Made by a program: the position numbers and the translations under genes
Part shown: piece by piece, positions 52,439 through 62,500 of the stretch
How positions within the stretch are numbered: the first letter of the stretch is position 1
How the letters are laid out: each line of letters starts with the position of its first letter
Assembly: GCF_001570605.1 (NCBI RefSeq)
Contig: NZ_BBXG01000014.1
Coordinates: 1 to 64,000 of the forward strand
Origin: Herbidospora cretacea
Lineage (GTDB): Bacteria; Actinomycetota; Actinomycetes; Streptosporangiales; Streptosporangiaceae
Length of the DNA stretch: 64,000 bases
Direction of reading: 5' to 3'
The notes under the pieces: model-generated
The model's database searches: none
Seen by the model: the letters and a program-made list of their open reading frames with translations, nothing else
What the model was told of the DNA's origin: nothing

Positions 52439-52807
52439 TCAGGCGCGGTCGTGGAGGGTGACCTGGTAGCCGTCGGGGTCGGCGAAGGTGAACGTCCGGC
52501 CGAAGGGGCCGTCGATCGGCGCGGAGACGATGGTGTGACCGTCGGCGGCGAGAGCGTCGTGAATGGCCTGGACGTCGGTGGCGTGGAGCCAGATGGCGGC
52601 GCCGATGCCGGGCTGGGCCACGGAGGCGAGATCGACGCCGGGAACGACGTCGCGGAGGGCGAACGCGATCGGCTCCGTCTCGAAGACGACGGCGTGCGGA
52701 GGCCCGGCCTGCGAGCGGACGAGGCCGAGGTACCGCTCGTAGAACGCCTGCGAGGCGCCGAGGTCGCGCGCCTGGAGCGAGATGAAATCGGGACCGGTGA
52801 CGGGCAT
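52439..52807 (-). CDS. VOC-family (glyoxalase/bleomycin-resistance-like) protein
   Basis: 122 residues from ATG 52807 with GGAGGAG 7 nt upstream. One VOC unit of two beta-alpha-beta-beta-beta modules: FISLQARDLGASQAFYERYL, AIWLHATDVQAIHDALAADG, and RTFTFADPDGYQVTLHDRA, the last giving the typical DPDG turn and Glu/Asp ligand strand. Proteins like this act as small resistance or lyase enzymes, with dimerisation forming the active site; the substrate cannot be inferred. It is divergent from a MarR gene. A TGTCAG-N4-CTGACA operator sits 20 bp upstream of its start, so MarR repression is likely. Confidence 0.8.
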   Translation of the reverse strand: MPVTGPDFISLQARDLGASQAFYERYLGLVRSQAGPPHAVVFETEPIAFALRDVVPGVDLASVAQPGIGAAIWLHATDVQAIHDALAADGHTIVSAPIDGPFGRTFTFADPDGYQVTLHDRA

Positions 52808-52826
52808 GGCGATGCTCCTCCATTCG

Positions 52827-52842
52827 TGTCAGTTTTCTGACA
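52827..52842. promoter_or_regulatory. MarR operator 1
   Basis: TGTCAG-TTTT-CTGACA, a perfect 16-bp palindrome 19 bp upstream of the VOC start codon. Confidence 0.7.
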
Positions 52843-52854
52843 CAGACCAAGCTA

Positions 52855-52870
52855 TGTCAGAATGCTGACA
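52855..52870. promoter_or_regulatory. MarR operator 2
   Basis: TGTCAG-AATG-CTGACA, with arms identical to operator 1. Its last base is the A of the MarR gene's ATG. Bound protein would block translation start and transcription of its own gene. Confidence 0.7.
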
Positions 52871-53328
52871 TGAGTCAAAAAGGGGCCGGCGTCGACCTGG
52901 AGACGTCACTGGGCTACCTCCTGAAAGAGGCGTCGAGCGCCCTCCGCGCAGCCATGGAAGAAGTGCTACGGCCGCTCGGGATGACCGTGACCCATTACTC
53001 CTGCCTCGAACTGCTGGCTCAGCGACCGGGCCTGTCCAACTCCGAGCTCGCCCGGGGGACGTTCGTGACACGGCAGTCGATGAACGTGCTGCTCCAGGCC
53101 CTGGAACGGGATGGCTACGTGACCAGGCCCGCCGAGGCGCCCGTCGGGAAGGCCCTTCCCGCGCGGCTCACGCCCCGCGGCCGCCGGAGCCTTGAGAAGG
53201 CGACCGTGGCGGTCCGGTCGGTCGAGCTCAGAATGCTGGCCGGCATGACCGAGACCGAGCAGTCGGAGGCGTTCCGGCTCCTGAAGAGCATGACCCACTC
53301 CCTGCACGGCGGCAACGACGCCACCTAG
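52870..53328 (+). CDS. MarR-family transcriptional regulator
   Basis: 152 residues; ATG 52870 (MSQKGAGVDLETSLGYLLKE), immediately on the second operator. The fold is the standard MarR winged helix: LAQRPGLSNSELARGTFVTR, QSMNVLLQALERDGYVTRPA and ALPARLTPRGRRSLEKA (wing), then the dimerisation helix ERMLAGMTETEQSEA-like region. No visible ribosome-binding site lies in the operator, which suggests a leaderless mRNA or a start controlled by the operator. The divergent VOC gene is the obvious target, in the usual MarR arrangement of a repressor that releases DNA when it binds a phenolic or similar ligand. Ends 21 bp before the convergent giant operon's stop. Confidence 0.85.
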   Translation: MSQKGAGVDLETSLGYLLKEASSALRAAMEEVLRPLGMTVTHYSCLELLAQRPGLSNSELARGTFVTRQSMNVLLQALERDGYVTRPAEAPVGKALPARLTPRGRRSLEKATVAVRSVELRMLAGMTETEQSEAFRLLKSMTHSLHGGNDAT

Positions 53329-53349
53329 TCAGAGTTCCCCGGCAGTCGT

Positions 53350-56300
53350 TCATCCGGAGCCGGGCACCTCCGCGGCCAGCTCGGCCTGCACGGCTGTGGC
53401 CAGGCCAGTCAGCCAGGCCAGTGCGTCGAAGGAGCCGGTGGGAGAGCCGTCTCGGTTCCACACGGTCACGTCGAGGTCCGTCGGCACGGGGTCGGGCACG
53501 GGGATGGTGTCGGAGGTCAGTCGCCGGCCGCCGCCCCTGGCCGACAGACGGCGTACGGCGGCCACGAGTTCGGACGGGTCCTCGGGCAGCAGCGTGGCCG
53601 GCAGGCCGAGGCGGCCGGAGATGAGGGCGCGGCGGAAGGTGACGATGTCGGCCGGGCGGCCGTTGGTCAGTCGTTCGTCGAAGGTGCTGACGGCCACTGA
53701 GGAGTCGAAGCTGAGTCCGCGGCGCCACAGGTGGGTGCCGCCGGTGAGGGCGAAGGCGTCGTCGACCACCACGCTGGTGGCGTCCAGGTGGAGGGCTCGG
53801 CCCGGTCCCGTGGCGGGGGTGAAGACCGCCAGGCGGTCGCCCGCGACGGCGCGCAGGGCGTCGAGGGCCTGGCGTACGCCGTGGTCGCGGACGCGTTCCA
53901 GTTTCGCGGGCGCGCCGGGTGGGAGCCGGAGCGGGAGGCAGATGAGGACGCGCAGGACCTGGTTGGCGCTCACCCGGTCGACCAGGGTCTGCCAGACGTT
54001 GAGCGGGGCGGGGCCGCCCATCCCGTTCGGGTCGAGGGCGGGGGTTTCGAGGTAGACGAAGTCCTGGGCGTCGGCGAAGGCCGCCGCGAGCGCCGTCGCG
54101 GTCTCGCGGTAGCCGGTGTGCGTGCCGAACAGGCGGCGGCTGACCGCGCGCAGGACCGCTGCGGAGAGTTCGGGGGGAAGCGGCACACCGCGGGAGGTCA
54201 GCCAGGTGTGGGCGTCGTCGGCGGTGCCGTCGAACGGAAAGCCGACCAGGTGCATGGCCTCGGCCAGGGCGGGCTCCGCCTCGACGCCGAAGCCGACGGT
54301 CCGCAGGGTCGCCGCCCACGCGCTCGGCGACGTGGGCGCGGCCGGTACGGGGAGCGCGACCTCGGCGGCCGAGGCGAGCGCGGCCGTGGTCCCGGCGACG
54401 CGTTCGCGGAGGATCTCGAACAGCCCGGTCACGGCGGGGCCGCGCAGCCGGGCGCCGGTGCCGTGGCGTTCGTCGTCGGCGGGCGCGCCGGGGTGCCCGG
54501 TCTGGTGCGCGGGCAGTTCGTGGTGGGCGCCGAGCGGGCGTACCGCCGCGACGACGCCGGTGGCGGCGGCGGAGGTGAGCACGGCCGCCGCGACCTCGTC
54601 GCGGGCCTGGGTCGGCAGCGGCGCGCCGACCTGGACGAGCCGGGTGAGGCCGGTGCGCAGGATCCGGGTGCCGATCGCCTCGCCGCCGCGCCACCCCTTC
54701 CACGCCGGTTCGGTCAGCTGGACCACGTCGCCGCCGGTCAGCGCCGAGGAGACGGTCGCGCCGTTCCACTGGGCCGCCGGGACGATCACCAGCGCGGGCG
54801 GCGTGGTGAGAGCGACCAGCGTCACCCCGGAGGGCAGGGCCCCGGCGGGCACGCCGCCCGTGAAGGTCCGCCCGCTCTCGCAGGCGACGACGGGCCCGGT
54901 GACGGCGGCCAGGTCGAGGGGCGTGCCGCCGACCGGGGCCGGCCGCTCCAGCCGGACCTCGGGATAGCGGACGGCCCCGGCCGAGGTGACCAGCATGAGG
55001 TCCAGCCCCATCCGGTTCTCCGGCGCGACCACCCCGTCGGGCAGCCGGACGACGGCCCGGACGACCCCGGAGGCGTCCACCAGCCCACCGCCGCCCGCGC
55101 TCCGCCGGTGCACCCCTTCGGTCATGTCGAGGTACTGCGGCCACACCCGCAGCCAGGCCCCGGCCAGCGCCGGGCCGACGGTGGTCTGCACGAGGACGCG
55201 CTGCCCCACGACGGTGCCGCCGTCGTCGGTTCCGCCGCCGGTCAGCGCGGTCATGGTGACCGGGTGGGGAAGCGCGGCCGGAGCCGGGCCGGCGGGCAGG
55301 GCGGGCGCGGTCAGCGCGCCGGCGGCCCGGTCGAGGACGGGGGCGACGAGGGTCGCCGCTCCGGCGCCCAGCACGGCGACCAGTTCGGCCATGGCCGCCT
55401 CGGCGGTGGCGAGCAGCACGCCGGGTTCGGCCCGGTCGACGAGGGTGCGGGTGGAGGCCCGCTTCTGGGCGCCGGCCCGGCGCTGCGTCTCCGCGTCGGC
55501 CCCGGCCGGGGCGATCCTGGGCTGCCCGGTCAGGTGCCGTTCGACGTCGACGAGCGCCACGCGGACGAAGTCGCGGGTGACCCCGCCGACCGGGCCGTCC
55601 GGCCATAGGCCGACGGACGGCCCGTACGTCCCGCCGGGCAGGGCGGCCACCAGAGGCAGGGGCGCGGTGTCGGCGGTCCCGCCGGTCAGGGTGAACGCGG
55701 CGGCGGCGCTCTGCGTGCCGCGTACCCGGACCGGGCCGGTGCCCGTCACGTTGGTCGTGGTCAGCCGGGACAGCACCGCCTCGGCGGCGGGCGCGTCGGC
55801 GGGACCGGCGAGCTGGACGGTGAGCTGGGCGGCGGTGGTGGCGACGCGGGTGGCCGCGCCGGGGGCGAACAGGTTGGAGAAGGTCGTGGTCAGCCGGGTC
55901 CACCAGGCGGCCACCGCGCCGGGGTCGATCGAGCGGCCCCGGTCGTCGAAGGCGTACAGGGTCGCCGTCGCGCCGCTGGGGAAGACGAGCAGTTTCTGCG
56001 TGTGCCGCTTCAGGTCGGTCATGGGGTCGGCCGCGTTGCCGAGGACGCCGCCGGTGACGCTCAGGCCCACGTGCGCGGCCTCCTCGCCCGGCGAGGACAG
56101 AACGGGGATCGGCGGGTCGATCAGCGGCTTCAGCGTCGCGAGCGTGGTCACGGTGGCGGGCAGTTGCAGCGCGAACGTGCGGACCGGCGCGCGGGTCGGC
56201 GAACCGGTGGCCGCCGTCGAGCCGTCGGCGGCGGGGACGTCGGCGAGCAGGGCGGTCAGGCGCTGCTCGACCTCCGGCAGCAGGCGCAGCACGGCGACGA

Positions 56301-56553
56301 CTCTTCCGGTGGTGAAGGGCGGCGTCCCGGCCGGTCCCCGCAGCGCGGCCAGGATCGGCGGCAGCGGGCCGGTGGCCACGGCCAGCGACAGCAGCCCGGT
56401 CGCGGGGGCCAGCCAGTCGGTCCCGGCCGGGATCGTCACCGGTACGCCCAGGTCGGCGCCGGGGACGGGCAGGGTGACGTCGGTGGAGAACCAGGGGCCG
56501 AGGAGCGGCGCCTCCAGGCCCAGCGTTCCGGGTTCGGGGACCAGCGCGGTCAC
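53350..56553 (-). CDS. Giant operon protein 3, with a degenerate phospholipase-D-like half
   Basis: 1067 residues from GTG 56553 with AGGAGG 5 nt upstream; the GTG overlaps the TGA of the preceding gene (GTGA). Residues about 1-650 are beta-rich and without motifs (LATLKPLIDPPIPVLSSPGE; AQLTVQLAGPADAPAAEAVL). Residues about 745-1000 follow the PLD pattern: LAAAFADAQDFVYLETPALD, then LRVLICLPLRLPPGAP, then HLDATSVVVDDAFALTGGTH (about 922-941). Canonical HKD enzymes have H-x-K-x4-D; here Lys is Asp, although His, the later Asp and the FALTGGTHL turn survive. No signal peptide or membrane segment. It may be an inactive or altered PLD used for binding. Overlaps both the upstream gene and, by fold, looks part of one multi-protein assembly. 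Confidence 0.8.
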   Translation of the reverse strand: MTALVPEPGTLGLEAPLLGPWFSTDVTLPVPGADLGVPVTIPAGTDWLAPATGLLSLAVATGPLPPILAALRGPAGTPPFTTGRVVAVLRLLPEVEQRLTALLADVPAADGSTAATGSPTRAPVRTFALQLPATVTTLATLKPLIDPPIPVLSSPGEEAAHVGLSVTGGVLGNAADPMTDLKRHTQKLLVFPSGATATLYAFDDRGRSIDPGAVAAWWTRLTTTFSNLFAPGAATRVATTAAQLTVQLAGPADAPAAEAVLSRLTTTNVTGTGPVRVRGTQSAAAAFTLTGGTADTAPLPLVAALPGGTYGPSVGLWPDGPVGGVTRDFVRVALVDVERHLTGQPRIAPAGADAETQRRAGAQKRASTRTLVDRAEPGVLLATAEAAMAELVAVLGAGAATLVAPVLDRAAGALTAPALPAGPAPAALPHPVTMTALTGGGTDDGGTVVGQRVLVQTTVGPALAGAWLRVWPQYLDMTEGVHRRSAGGGGLVDASGVVRAVVRLPDGVVAPENRMGLDLMLVTSAGAVRYPEVRLERPAPVGGTPLDLAAVTGPVVACESGRTFTGGVPAGALPSGVTLVALTTPPALVIVPAAQWNGATVSSALTGGDVVQLTEPAWKGWRGGEAIGTRILRTGLTRLVQVGAPLPTQARDEVAAAVLTSAAATGVVAAVRPLGAHHELPAHQTGHPGAPADDERHGTGARLRGPAVTGLFEILRERVAGTTAALASAAEVALPVPAAPTSPSAWAATLRTVGFGVEAEPALAEAMHLVGFPFDGTADDAHTWLTSRGVPLPPELSAAVLRAVSRRLFGTHTGYRETATALAAAFADAQDFVYLETPALDPNGMGGPAPLNVWQTLVDRVSANQVLRVLICLPLRLPPGAPAKLERVRDHGVRQALDALRAVAGDRLAVFTPATGPGRALHLDATSVVVDDAFALTGGTHLWRRGLSFDSSVAVSTFDERLTNGRPADIVTFRRALISGRLGLPATLLPEDPSELVAAVRRLSARGGGRRLTSDTIPVPDPVPTDLDVTVWNRDGSPTGSFDALAWLTGLATAVQAELAAEVPGSG

Positions 56554-59504
56554 GGTACCTCCTGTGGGTCGCTGGGCTGCGAGGCGCGGCCGATCGGGTC
56601 GGTGACGACCACCCGGTAGAGCGTCCCGGTGGCGCCGCCGGGATCGGGGACGTCGAACCAGCCGTCGGCCGGGCGGGGGTGTCCCGGCAGGGTGGTGAAC
56701 AGCCGCAGCGCCTCGCCGGGCAGCGCGCGGTAGACGTCCACGACGTAACCGGCGGTGGCGCCGCCGGTCAGCGGGCCGGGATGACGGAACCTGACCCGCG
56801 CCCCGGCCGCCTCCGCGGTGACGGTCACGTCGGTGACGGCGGCGGGCGGGCCGGGCGGCATGATGTTCGCCGCGACCGCGGGCGAGGCGGCCGACCACTC
56901 CCCCGCCGGTCCGCCGCCGGGCGCGGGCGGCCCCTGCACCTCGGCCCGCCAGTGGTACCGCAGCCACGGCTTGAGCCCGGTGTCGACCACCGTGAACGGC
57001 ACGGCGGGCAGGACGCCCTCGGCGACCACCGGCATCAGCGTGGTCTCGGTGGTCGCGGTGGCCCGCCGGATCCGGTAGCGCGCGGCCGGGGTCGGCCCGA
57101 CCGGCACCGTGAGGGTGAGCCGGGCGGCGTCGGCGAGCGGCTCGACCTCGACGGACGGCATCGGCGGGACCAGCAGGTTGGGCACCGCCCTCGGCAGCAG
57201 CGGGCTGGTCCGGAAGTCGGCCTCCACGCTGGCCGGGCTGACCGAGACGATCCGGAACAGCGTCAGGACGGTCAGCGATCCGGACACGTCGTGGGTGAAG
57301 ACCGCTTGGCCGCTCGCCGGGCGGAGCACCGGTTCGGCGGTGAGCTGCCGCCACCAGCGCCGGGGCAGCAGGTGCCGGTTCGCGTCCCAGACCGCGCCCC
57401 GCGCCGGGGCGTCCGGGGCCGCCCGCAGGGCGGCGAGCAGGGTGGCCGCCTGCGCGGCTGCGGGCGCCTGCCCGGCGTCCCCGGCGGCGACGACCCCGGC
57501 GGCGACGTCGGCCAGCTTGCCCCCGAGGGTGGACTCGTCGGCGACGAACACCCGGTAGGCGGCCTGCCCCGGCCCCGGCGTCCACCGCAGGGTCGCGCGG
57601 GCCCGCCCGGTGGCGTCGGGCCGGGCCGTGTACGCGAGGGTGGGCACGACGGTGACCCGCTCGGGCGGCCGGGGATCGTGGAAGGTGGCCTGTTTCGGCT
57701 CGGCCGGGTCGGAGTCGGCCCCGGCCGAGTCGGTCCACAGGGCCGTCACGGTCACCACGCCGGTCGCGGTCGGGGCCAGTGCCGGTCCGGGCACCTCGAC
57801 GACCATCGTCTCCGCCGCCGTGATCGGGTGGACGGTCTGGACGCCGCCGACGACGAGCTTGAGGCTCTGGAGCAGCCGTCCCCCGGCGGGCAGGCCGGAG
57901 ACCGGCGGCACCGAGACCTCGACACGCAGCGTCCCGGCGAGCGGACCGGCCTGCGGTGGCGTGGTGAGGGCTGGTGGCCGGACGGTCAGGGTGAACACGG
58001 GCCGGGGCGGGCGTGGCCGGTCGGCCCCGCTGAAGTCGGTGCGTTCGGCCTTCGACCAGCGCCCGAACCAGTCGGCCTGGGACAGTTGCCAGGTCCCGTC
58101 CTGTTCGCCGACGCCGCGTTCGGCCAGCAGGCCGCTGGTGGTGCCGTCGCGGGCGGTGAGTAGCAGCCGGCGTTCCGGCGGCAGTTCGGGGTTGCGCTCG
58201 GCGAGCGTCCCTCCGGCAGGCTGGGCCATCGCCGAGGCGAGCCCGGCCGCGGGGACCAGCCGGTCGAGGCCGATGACGAGTTCGCGTTCGGCGTTCGGCG
58301 CGGTCGTGGGCAGCCAGCCGCCCGGCACGGGGGCGGCCAGTTCGAGTGCGCCGGGCGGGTCGAGCGGATGTCCGGCGGTCACCGCGAGGATCATGTGCAG
58401 CCGGACGAACGGCCGGGTGTCCATCTGGCCGACGCGGTCGGCGTACTGCGCCAGCTCCGGGGCGCGCTGCGCGATCGCGTGCACGGCCGCCGCCCCGTCA
58501 TGAACCTCGGGGCCGGGGTCGAGCCGCGCCTGCGCCAGCGCCGCCCAGTCGGGCGCGAACAGGCCCTCGACCAGGTAGGCCATGACGGTGCCGAGGGGCG
58601 GCGCGAGATCGTCCACGTCGAGGAAACCGAGCCAGCGGGCGATCCCCGGATCGACTGCGCCCTGGTAGAGGTCGATCAGTAGGGGCCGTTCGGAGCCGCC
58701 GAGGGTGTCGCCGTTCTCGTCCACGACCGCTTCGGTGGCCGACAGCAGCCACTGCGGCGCGGACAGGTCGTTGACGAGCCGGTCGAGGCTCTTCTCCGGT
58801 TCTGGGATCAGGGCCTTGACGCGGTCGTACTCCTTGGCGGGGTCGGCGTAGGGGCACGAGAAGGGGTCGGTCGCCGCGGGGTACTCGTGCATGCCGTAGC
58901 GCTGCGGGGCGCCGGTCTTGACGCGGCCCAGTCCCTGGTCCATGCCGTCGTCGGGGCCGGCGTAGCGGGCCCCGGACCGGGTGGGCAGCGGCGCGGTGCG
59001 GAACTTGTCGGTGCCGGTCACGACGTCGGCCGGGAGCCAGGCCAGACCCGAGACCACGCCCTTGCCGCTGACGACCACCCGCTCCAGATGGGAGGCGTAC
59101 ACGTGGTAGGGCGCGGCGCCGCGGCGGGCCACCGGCGCGTCGCCGTAGGGCGTGGCCACCACGCCCTCGACCAGCAGACCGGCCGGCCCGCTCTCGCTCC
59201 TGCCCTCCACCGAGGCCCAGCAGCAGACGTGGCCCGCCGGGAAGTAGGCGGTGACCGGGTTGTCGGGGGCCACGGTGAAGGGCGGGGTGAGGATTCTCCG
59301 CCGCGAGTCCACCCAGACGACGTCTCTGCGGGTGTAACCCTTGGCCTCCTGGCCGAGGGAGGTCCTGCTGACGGCCAGAGGCAGGACGGGCAGCCCGAGC
59401 AGCGGGCCGACCAGGACGCGGTAGTGGATTCCGGGGGTGAGGTGGGCGTCGCCCACCCCGTCGACGGCCTGGCCGGAGAAGGCCCAGGAAGGGCTGAGGG
59501 TCAT
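56550..59504 (-). CDS. Giant operon protein 2, fibronectin-III-containing
   Basis: 984 residues from ATG 59504 with GGCAGGAG just upstream; ATGA overlap with the upstream gene and GTGA overlap with the downstream one. N-terminal region: GIHYRVLVGPLLGLPVLPLA, then HVCCWASVEGRSESGPAGLL. Middle: PQWLLSATEAVVDENGDTLG and ALELAAPVPGGWLP, partly helical. The C-terminal third carries fibronectin-III-like modules (RVTVVPTLAYTARPDATGRA, AAYRVFVADESTLGGKLADV, AVTDVTVTAEAAGARVRFRH, AGYVVDVYRALPGEALRLFT). No signal peptide, membrane helix or catalytic motif is recognised. The GPLLGLPVLPLAV opening resembles the starts of other very large uncharacterised proteins. Probably a structural or binding component that acts with its two operon partners. 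Confidence 0.75.
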   Translation of the reverse strand: MTLSPSWAFSGQAVDGVGDAHLTPGIHYRVLVGPLLGLPVLPLAVSRTSLGQEAKGYTRRDVVWVDSRRRILTPPFTVAPDNPVTAYFPAGHVCCWASVEGRSESGPAGLLVEGVVATPYGDAPVARRGAAPYHVYASHLERVVVSGKGVVSGLAWLPADVVTGTDKFRTAPLPTRSGARYAGPDDGMDQGLGRVKTGAPQRYGMHEYPAATDPFSCPYADPAKEYDRVKALIPEPEKSLDRLVNDLSAPQWLLSATEAVVDENGDTLGGSERPLLIDLYQGAVDPGIARWLGFLDVDDLAPPLGTVMAYLVEGLFAPDWAALAQARLDPGPEVHDGAAAVHAIAQRAPELAQYADRVGQMDTRPFVRLHMILAVTAGHPLDPPGALELAAPVPGGWLPTTAPNAERELVIGLDRLVPAAGLASAMAQPAGGTLAERNPELPPERRLLLTARDGTTSGLLAERGVGEQDGTWQLSQADWFGRWSKAERTDFSGADRPRPPRPVFTLTVRPPALTTPPQAGPLAGTLRVEVSVPPVSGLPAGGRLLQSLKLVVGGVQTVHPITAAETMVVEVPGPALAPTATGVVTVTALWTDSAGADSDPAEPKQATFHDPRPPERVTVVPTLAYTARPDATGRARATLRWTPGPGQAAYRVFVADESTLGGKLADVAAGVVAAGDAGQAPAAAQAATLLAALRAAPDAPARGAVWDANRHLLPRRWWRQLTAEPVLRPASGQAVFTHDVSGSLTVLTLFRIVSVSPASVEADFRTSPLLPRAVPNLLVPPMPSVEVEPLADAARLTLTVPVGPTPAARYRIRRATATTETTLMPVVAEGVLPAVPFTVVDTGLKPWLRYHWRAEVQGPPAPGGGPAGEWSAASPAVAANIMPPGPPAAVTDVTVTAEAAGARVRFRHPGPLTGGATAGYVVDVYRALPGEALRLFTTLPGHPRPADGWFDVPDPGGATGTLYRVVVTDPIGRASQPSDPQEVP

Positions 59505-62500
59505 GCTCCTGCCTCCATGCGCACCGATCGGGGGACGGCGAGGGCGAACCGGCGGCCGGTGACCGTGGTCGCGGTGACGGTCCCGGTCCGGCTCGTCACC
59601 GAGCGGGTGAGGGTGAGGGTGATCGTCTCCGCCGCCGGCACGGCGGTGGGGGCGGCCGGGGTGAGCAGTACCCGCGTCCCGGCCGTGTTGCGGCAGCGCG
59701 GGCTCAGCGGCACGCCACCGTAGTCGCAGGCGGTGACCGCCAAGGCGGTCCTGCCGGTCCGTACGACGGCCTCCGGTCCTTCGAGCAGCAGACCGGCGAC
59801 CTGCCAGGTCCCGCCGGCGTTGAGCCACAGGACCGAGGTGCGGGCCCGGTCGGACAGCGGCCACGGGTCGAGCCCGGCGCCGCGCAGCAGCGTGTCGAGG
59901 TCGCCGTCGCCGACCGTGGGCGGACCTGGCGGGATCGCCGCCGTCACGACGGCGTCGGGTGCGATGAACGGTTCGGGCTCGGGCGCGGTGAACCCGAGCG
60001 CGGCCAGCAGTCCGGCCGGGCCGCGATGGCGGGAGGCCTGGAAGTGGGTGCGGGAGACGACGACCTGCTCGGCGTCCGGCTGGCCCGTCGGGGTGGCCAT
60101 GAGCATGAGGTCGTACCAGGCGCCGGGGACCAGGTCGGCGTGGATCTCGCCGGTCGTGCCCCCGAGTGGCGGCTCCTCCAGGCAGGGCGCCTCGCGGATC
60201 GCCTCCAGGAACAGCCGCTGCCCGAGCGGGCGGTGGACGTCGAACAGCGGGCCCCAGGTGACCTCGGTCGGCTCGTCGGGGGCGTGGGCCTGCCCGGCCA
60301 TGCTGCCCGGCGGCGGGTCGGTGCGGCGCAACCGCACCGCCAGCGTCCTGCCGTACCGCGCGGCAAGCTGGTCGCCGTGGTCGATCGCCAGGTGGACCAG
60401 GAGCGGGTCGTCGAGCAGGTGGGGCGCGGAGTGCGTCTCCGGCTCGAAGGCGATCAGGTAGCGCAGCAGGGAACGCGGGTCGAAGGCGCGCTCGTCGGTG
60501 AGTTCGGCGGGCGGGGCGCCGGTCGTGACGGCCGTCGCGGCGGTCTTGAACCGGTAGGACTGCGCCGGGCCGTCCTTCCAGCCGCCCGCCGGTGGCGTGG
60601 CCGGGGGCGCGGGCTGGGCGTCCGACTTCACCCAGCCCTGCCACTGCCAGGAGATCCGGACCGTGTAGCCGCGGCCGGGTTCCAGCAGGTGGCGGTGGGC
60701 CGGGACGGCCTGCGCGGCCCGCAGGTTGATCTGGTCGCGCAGGCCCATCAGGAAGGCGGCGTTGGCGTCGGCCTGGGCCGCCGCGGCGGCGCTCACCCCG
60801 CACAGCCGGACCAGGCCGACGCGGTCGGCGTCGTTGTCGCCCGTGCCCGGCCATTCGAGGACGCGGACCGCCGACCAGGTCGTCTTGGGCGGCGCGGTGT
60901 AGGCGACCAGCGCGCAGGAGCCCTCGCGGGTGCGGACCTCACGCAGCACCTTGGGGGTCCACTCCTGCTCCGGGCCCTCGACGGTGACGCCGAGCACGAC
61001 CGGGAGCCGGCCGGTGTCGCCGCGGTCGGGATCCTCCTCCTTCGGCGGGCGTTCGCGGAAGTCGCGGCAGACCACCAGCAAGAGCTCGCCGTCGGTCAGG
61101 TCGGGGACGAGCCGGGCGTGCAGTTCGCTGCTGCGGACGGTGAAGCCGTGGCGGGTGGCCGTCGCGAGCCACCACACCTCGTCCTCGAACGGGCCCGGGC
61201 CCACCCGGCCGGGGGTCAGCGCCTCCCCCTTGGCGGCCAGTCTCGGCAGCGCGGTGGCGATCGGCAGCCCGTACAGGAGCTCCTGACCCTCGGCGGCGAA
61301 GCGCGAGGGGAACGGCGGCGAGCCCGGGTCGGGGGTGGTGAAGCGGACCGTGTCCGGGCCGGTGCGGACACCGCCCTTGCCCGGCGCGCAGTTCGAGCGG
61401 GGCCGGGGCGGCGGGTCGCACAGCCGGCCGGGGGTCTGCGACGGGTCGGCGTCGGTGCCCGCGCCGCCGTCGGCCAGCCAGTACGTCCACGGCGCCGGAT
61501 CCCAGGCCAGCAACGCCAGGAACATCCCCTCGGACTCCGAGACCGCGACGTCTCCCTCGGCCAGGACGCCCGGCCGGTGGGTGGGCAGCCACCATCCGGA
61601 GTCGAGCGGGCCGGGCAGCGCGGCCCCGCCGTCGGGGATGATCTCGACACGGGTCAGCCGGTAGGCGTACTTCAGCTCGCTGGTCCCCGACCAGAGAGGC
61701 CCGGCAGGGCCGGGACCGGGGTTGAACGCGCTCCCGGCCAGCGCGACCGCGACGTGGTGGGTGAACTCGATCACCGGCACGGTGTCGGGCCAGACCGTCT
61801 GCTCGGGCCCCGGCGCACCGGTGGCAGCGGTCGCGGTGGTGAACCCGCGCCGGTCGGTGAGCGAGACCTTGCCGATCGGCGGTGGCGGCGGCGGGGCCTT
61901 GGGCGTGATCGGGTCGCCGATGTCGATGCCCACACAGCCCTTGATGGAGAAGAAGAACATCGACACCGAGCCGCAGAACCGGCCCTTGAGGTTGACCTTG
62001 AGTACGCCGTTGTCCTCCCAGACGGTCGCCACGATCTCACCCGTGGCCGCGACCTTCACCACGACCAGGCTGAGCTCACCCTTGACGAAGATGCCGCCCT
62101 TGAGCAGGAACGGGTTGGTGCCGAAGCCCACGAGCAGCTTGGCCGAGGCGGTCAGCTTGATCGGCCCCGCCGCCCACTTGATCTGCCAGCCCGCGCCGAA
62201 CCCGACCGAGAAGCCGTCGAAGTTGAAGTCGGGGTTGCCGCCCAGCCGGTGGAGCCTGCGCTGCTCGACCATGAGGTAGGCGAAGGCGGAGGCGTTGAGC
62301 GTGCCGGGCAGCAGCTTGATCGTCACGGGGTCGCCGGGACGGTTCTCGCTCACCACGCCGTCGGAGCCGATCCGCAGGTAGGCGTCCTTCTTCGGGACGC
62401 TCGGATAGGGGAAGTAGCCGTCGATCGGCACCAGCAGTTCCAGCACCTTGGGGATGGTGTAGCGGCCCCGGACGCCGATCAGGACCGCCTCGTCGTCGAC

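Noticed and set aside
53228..55903. 891-codon reverse-strand frame within the PLD-like gene
   Set aside because: Arg/Pro/His-rich out-of-frame shadow of the real 1067-codon gene.
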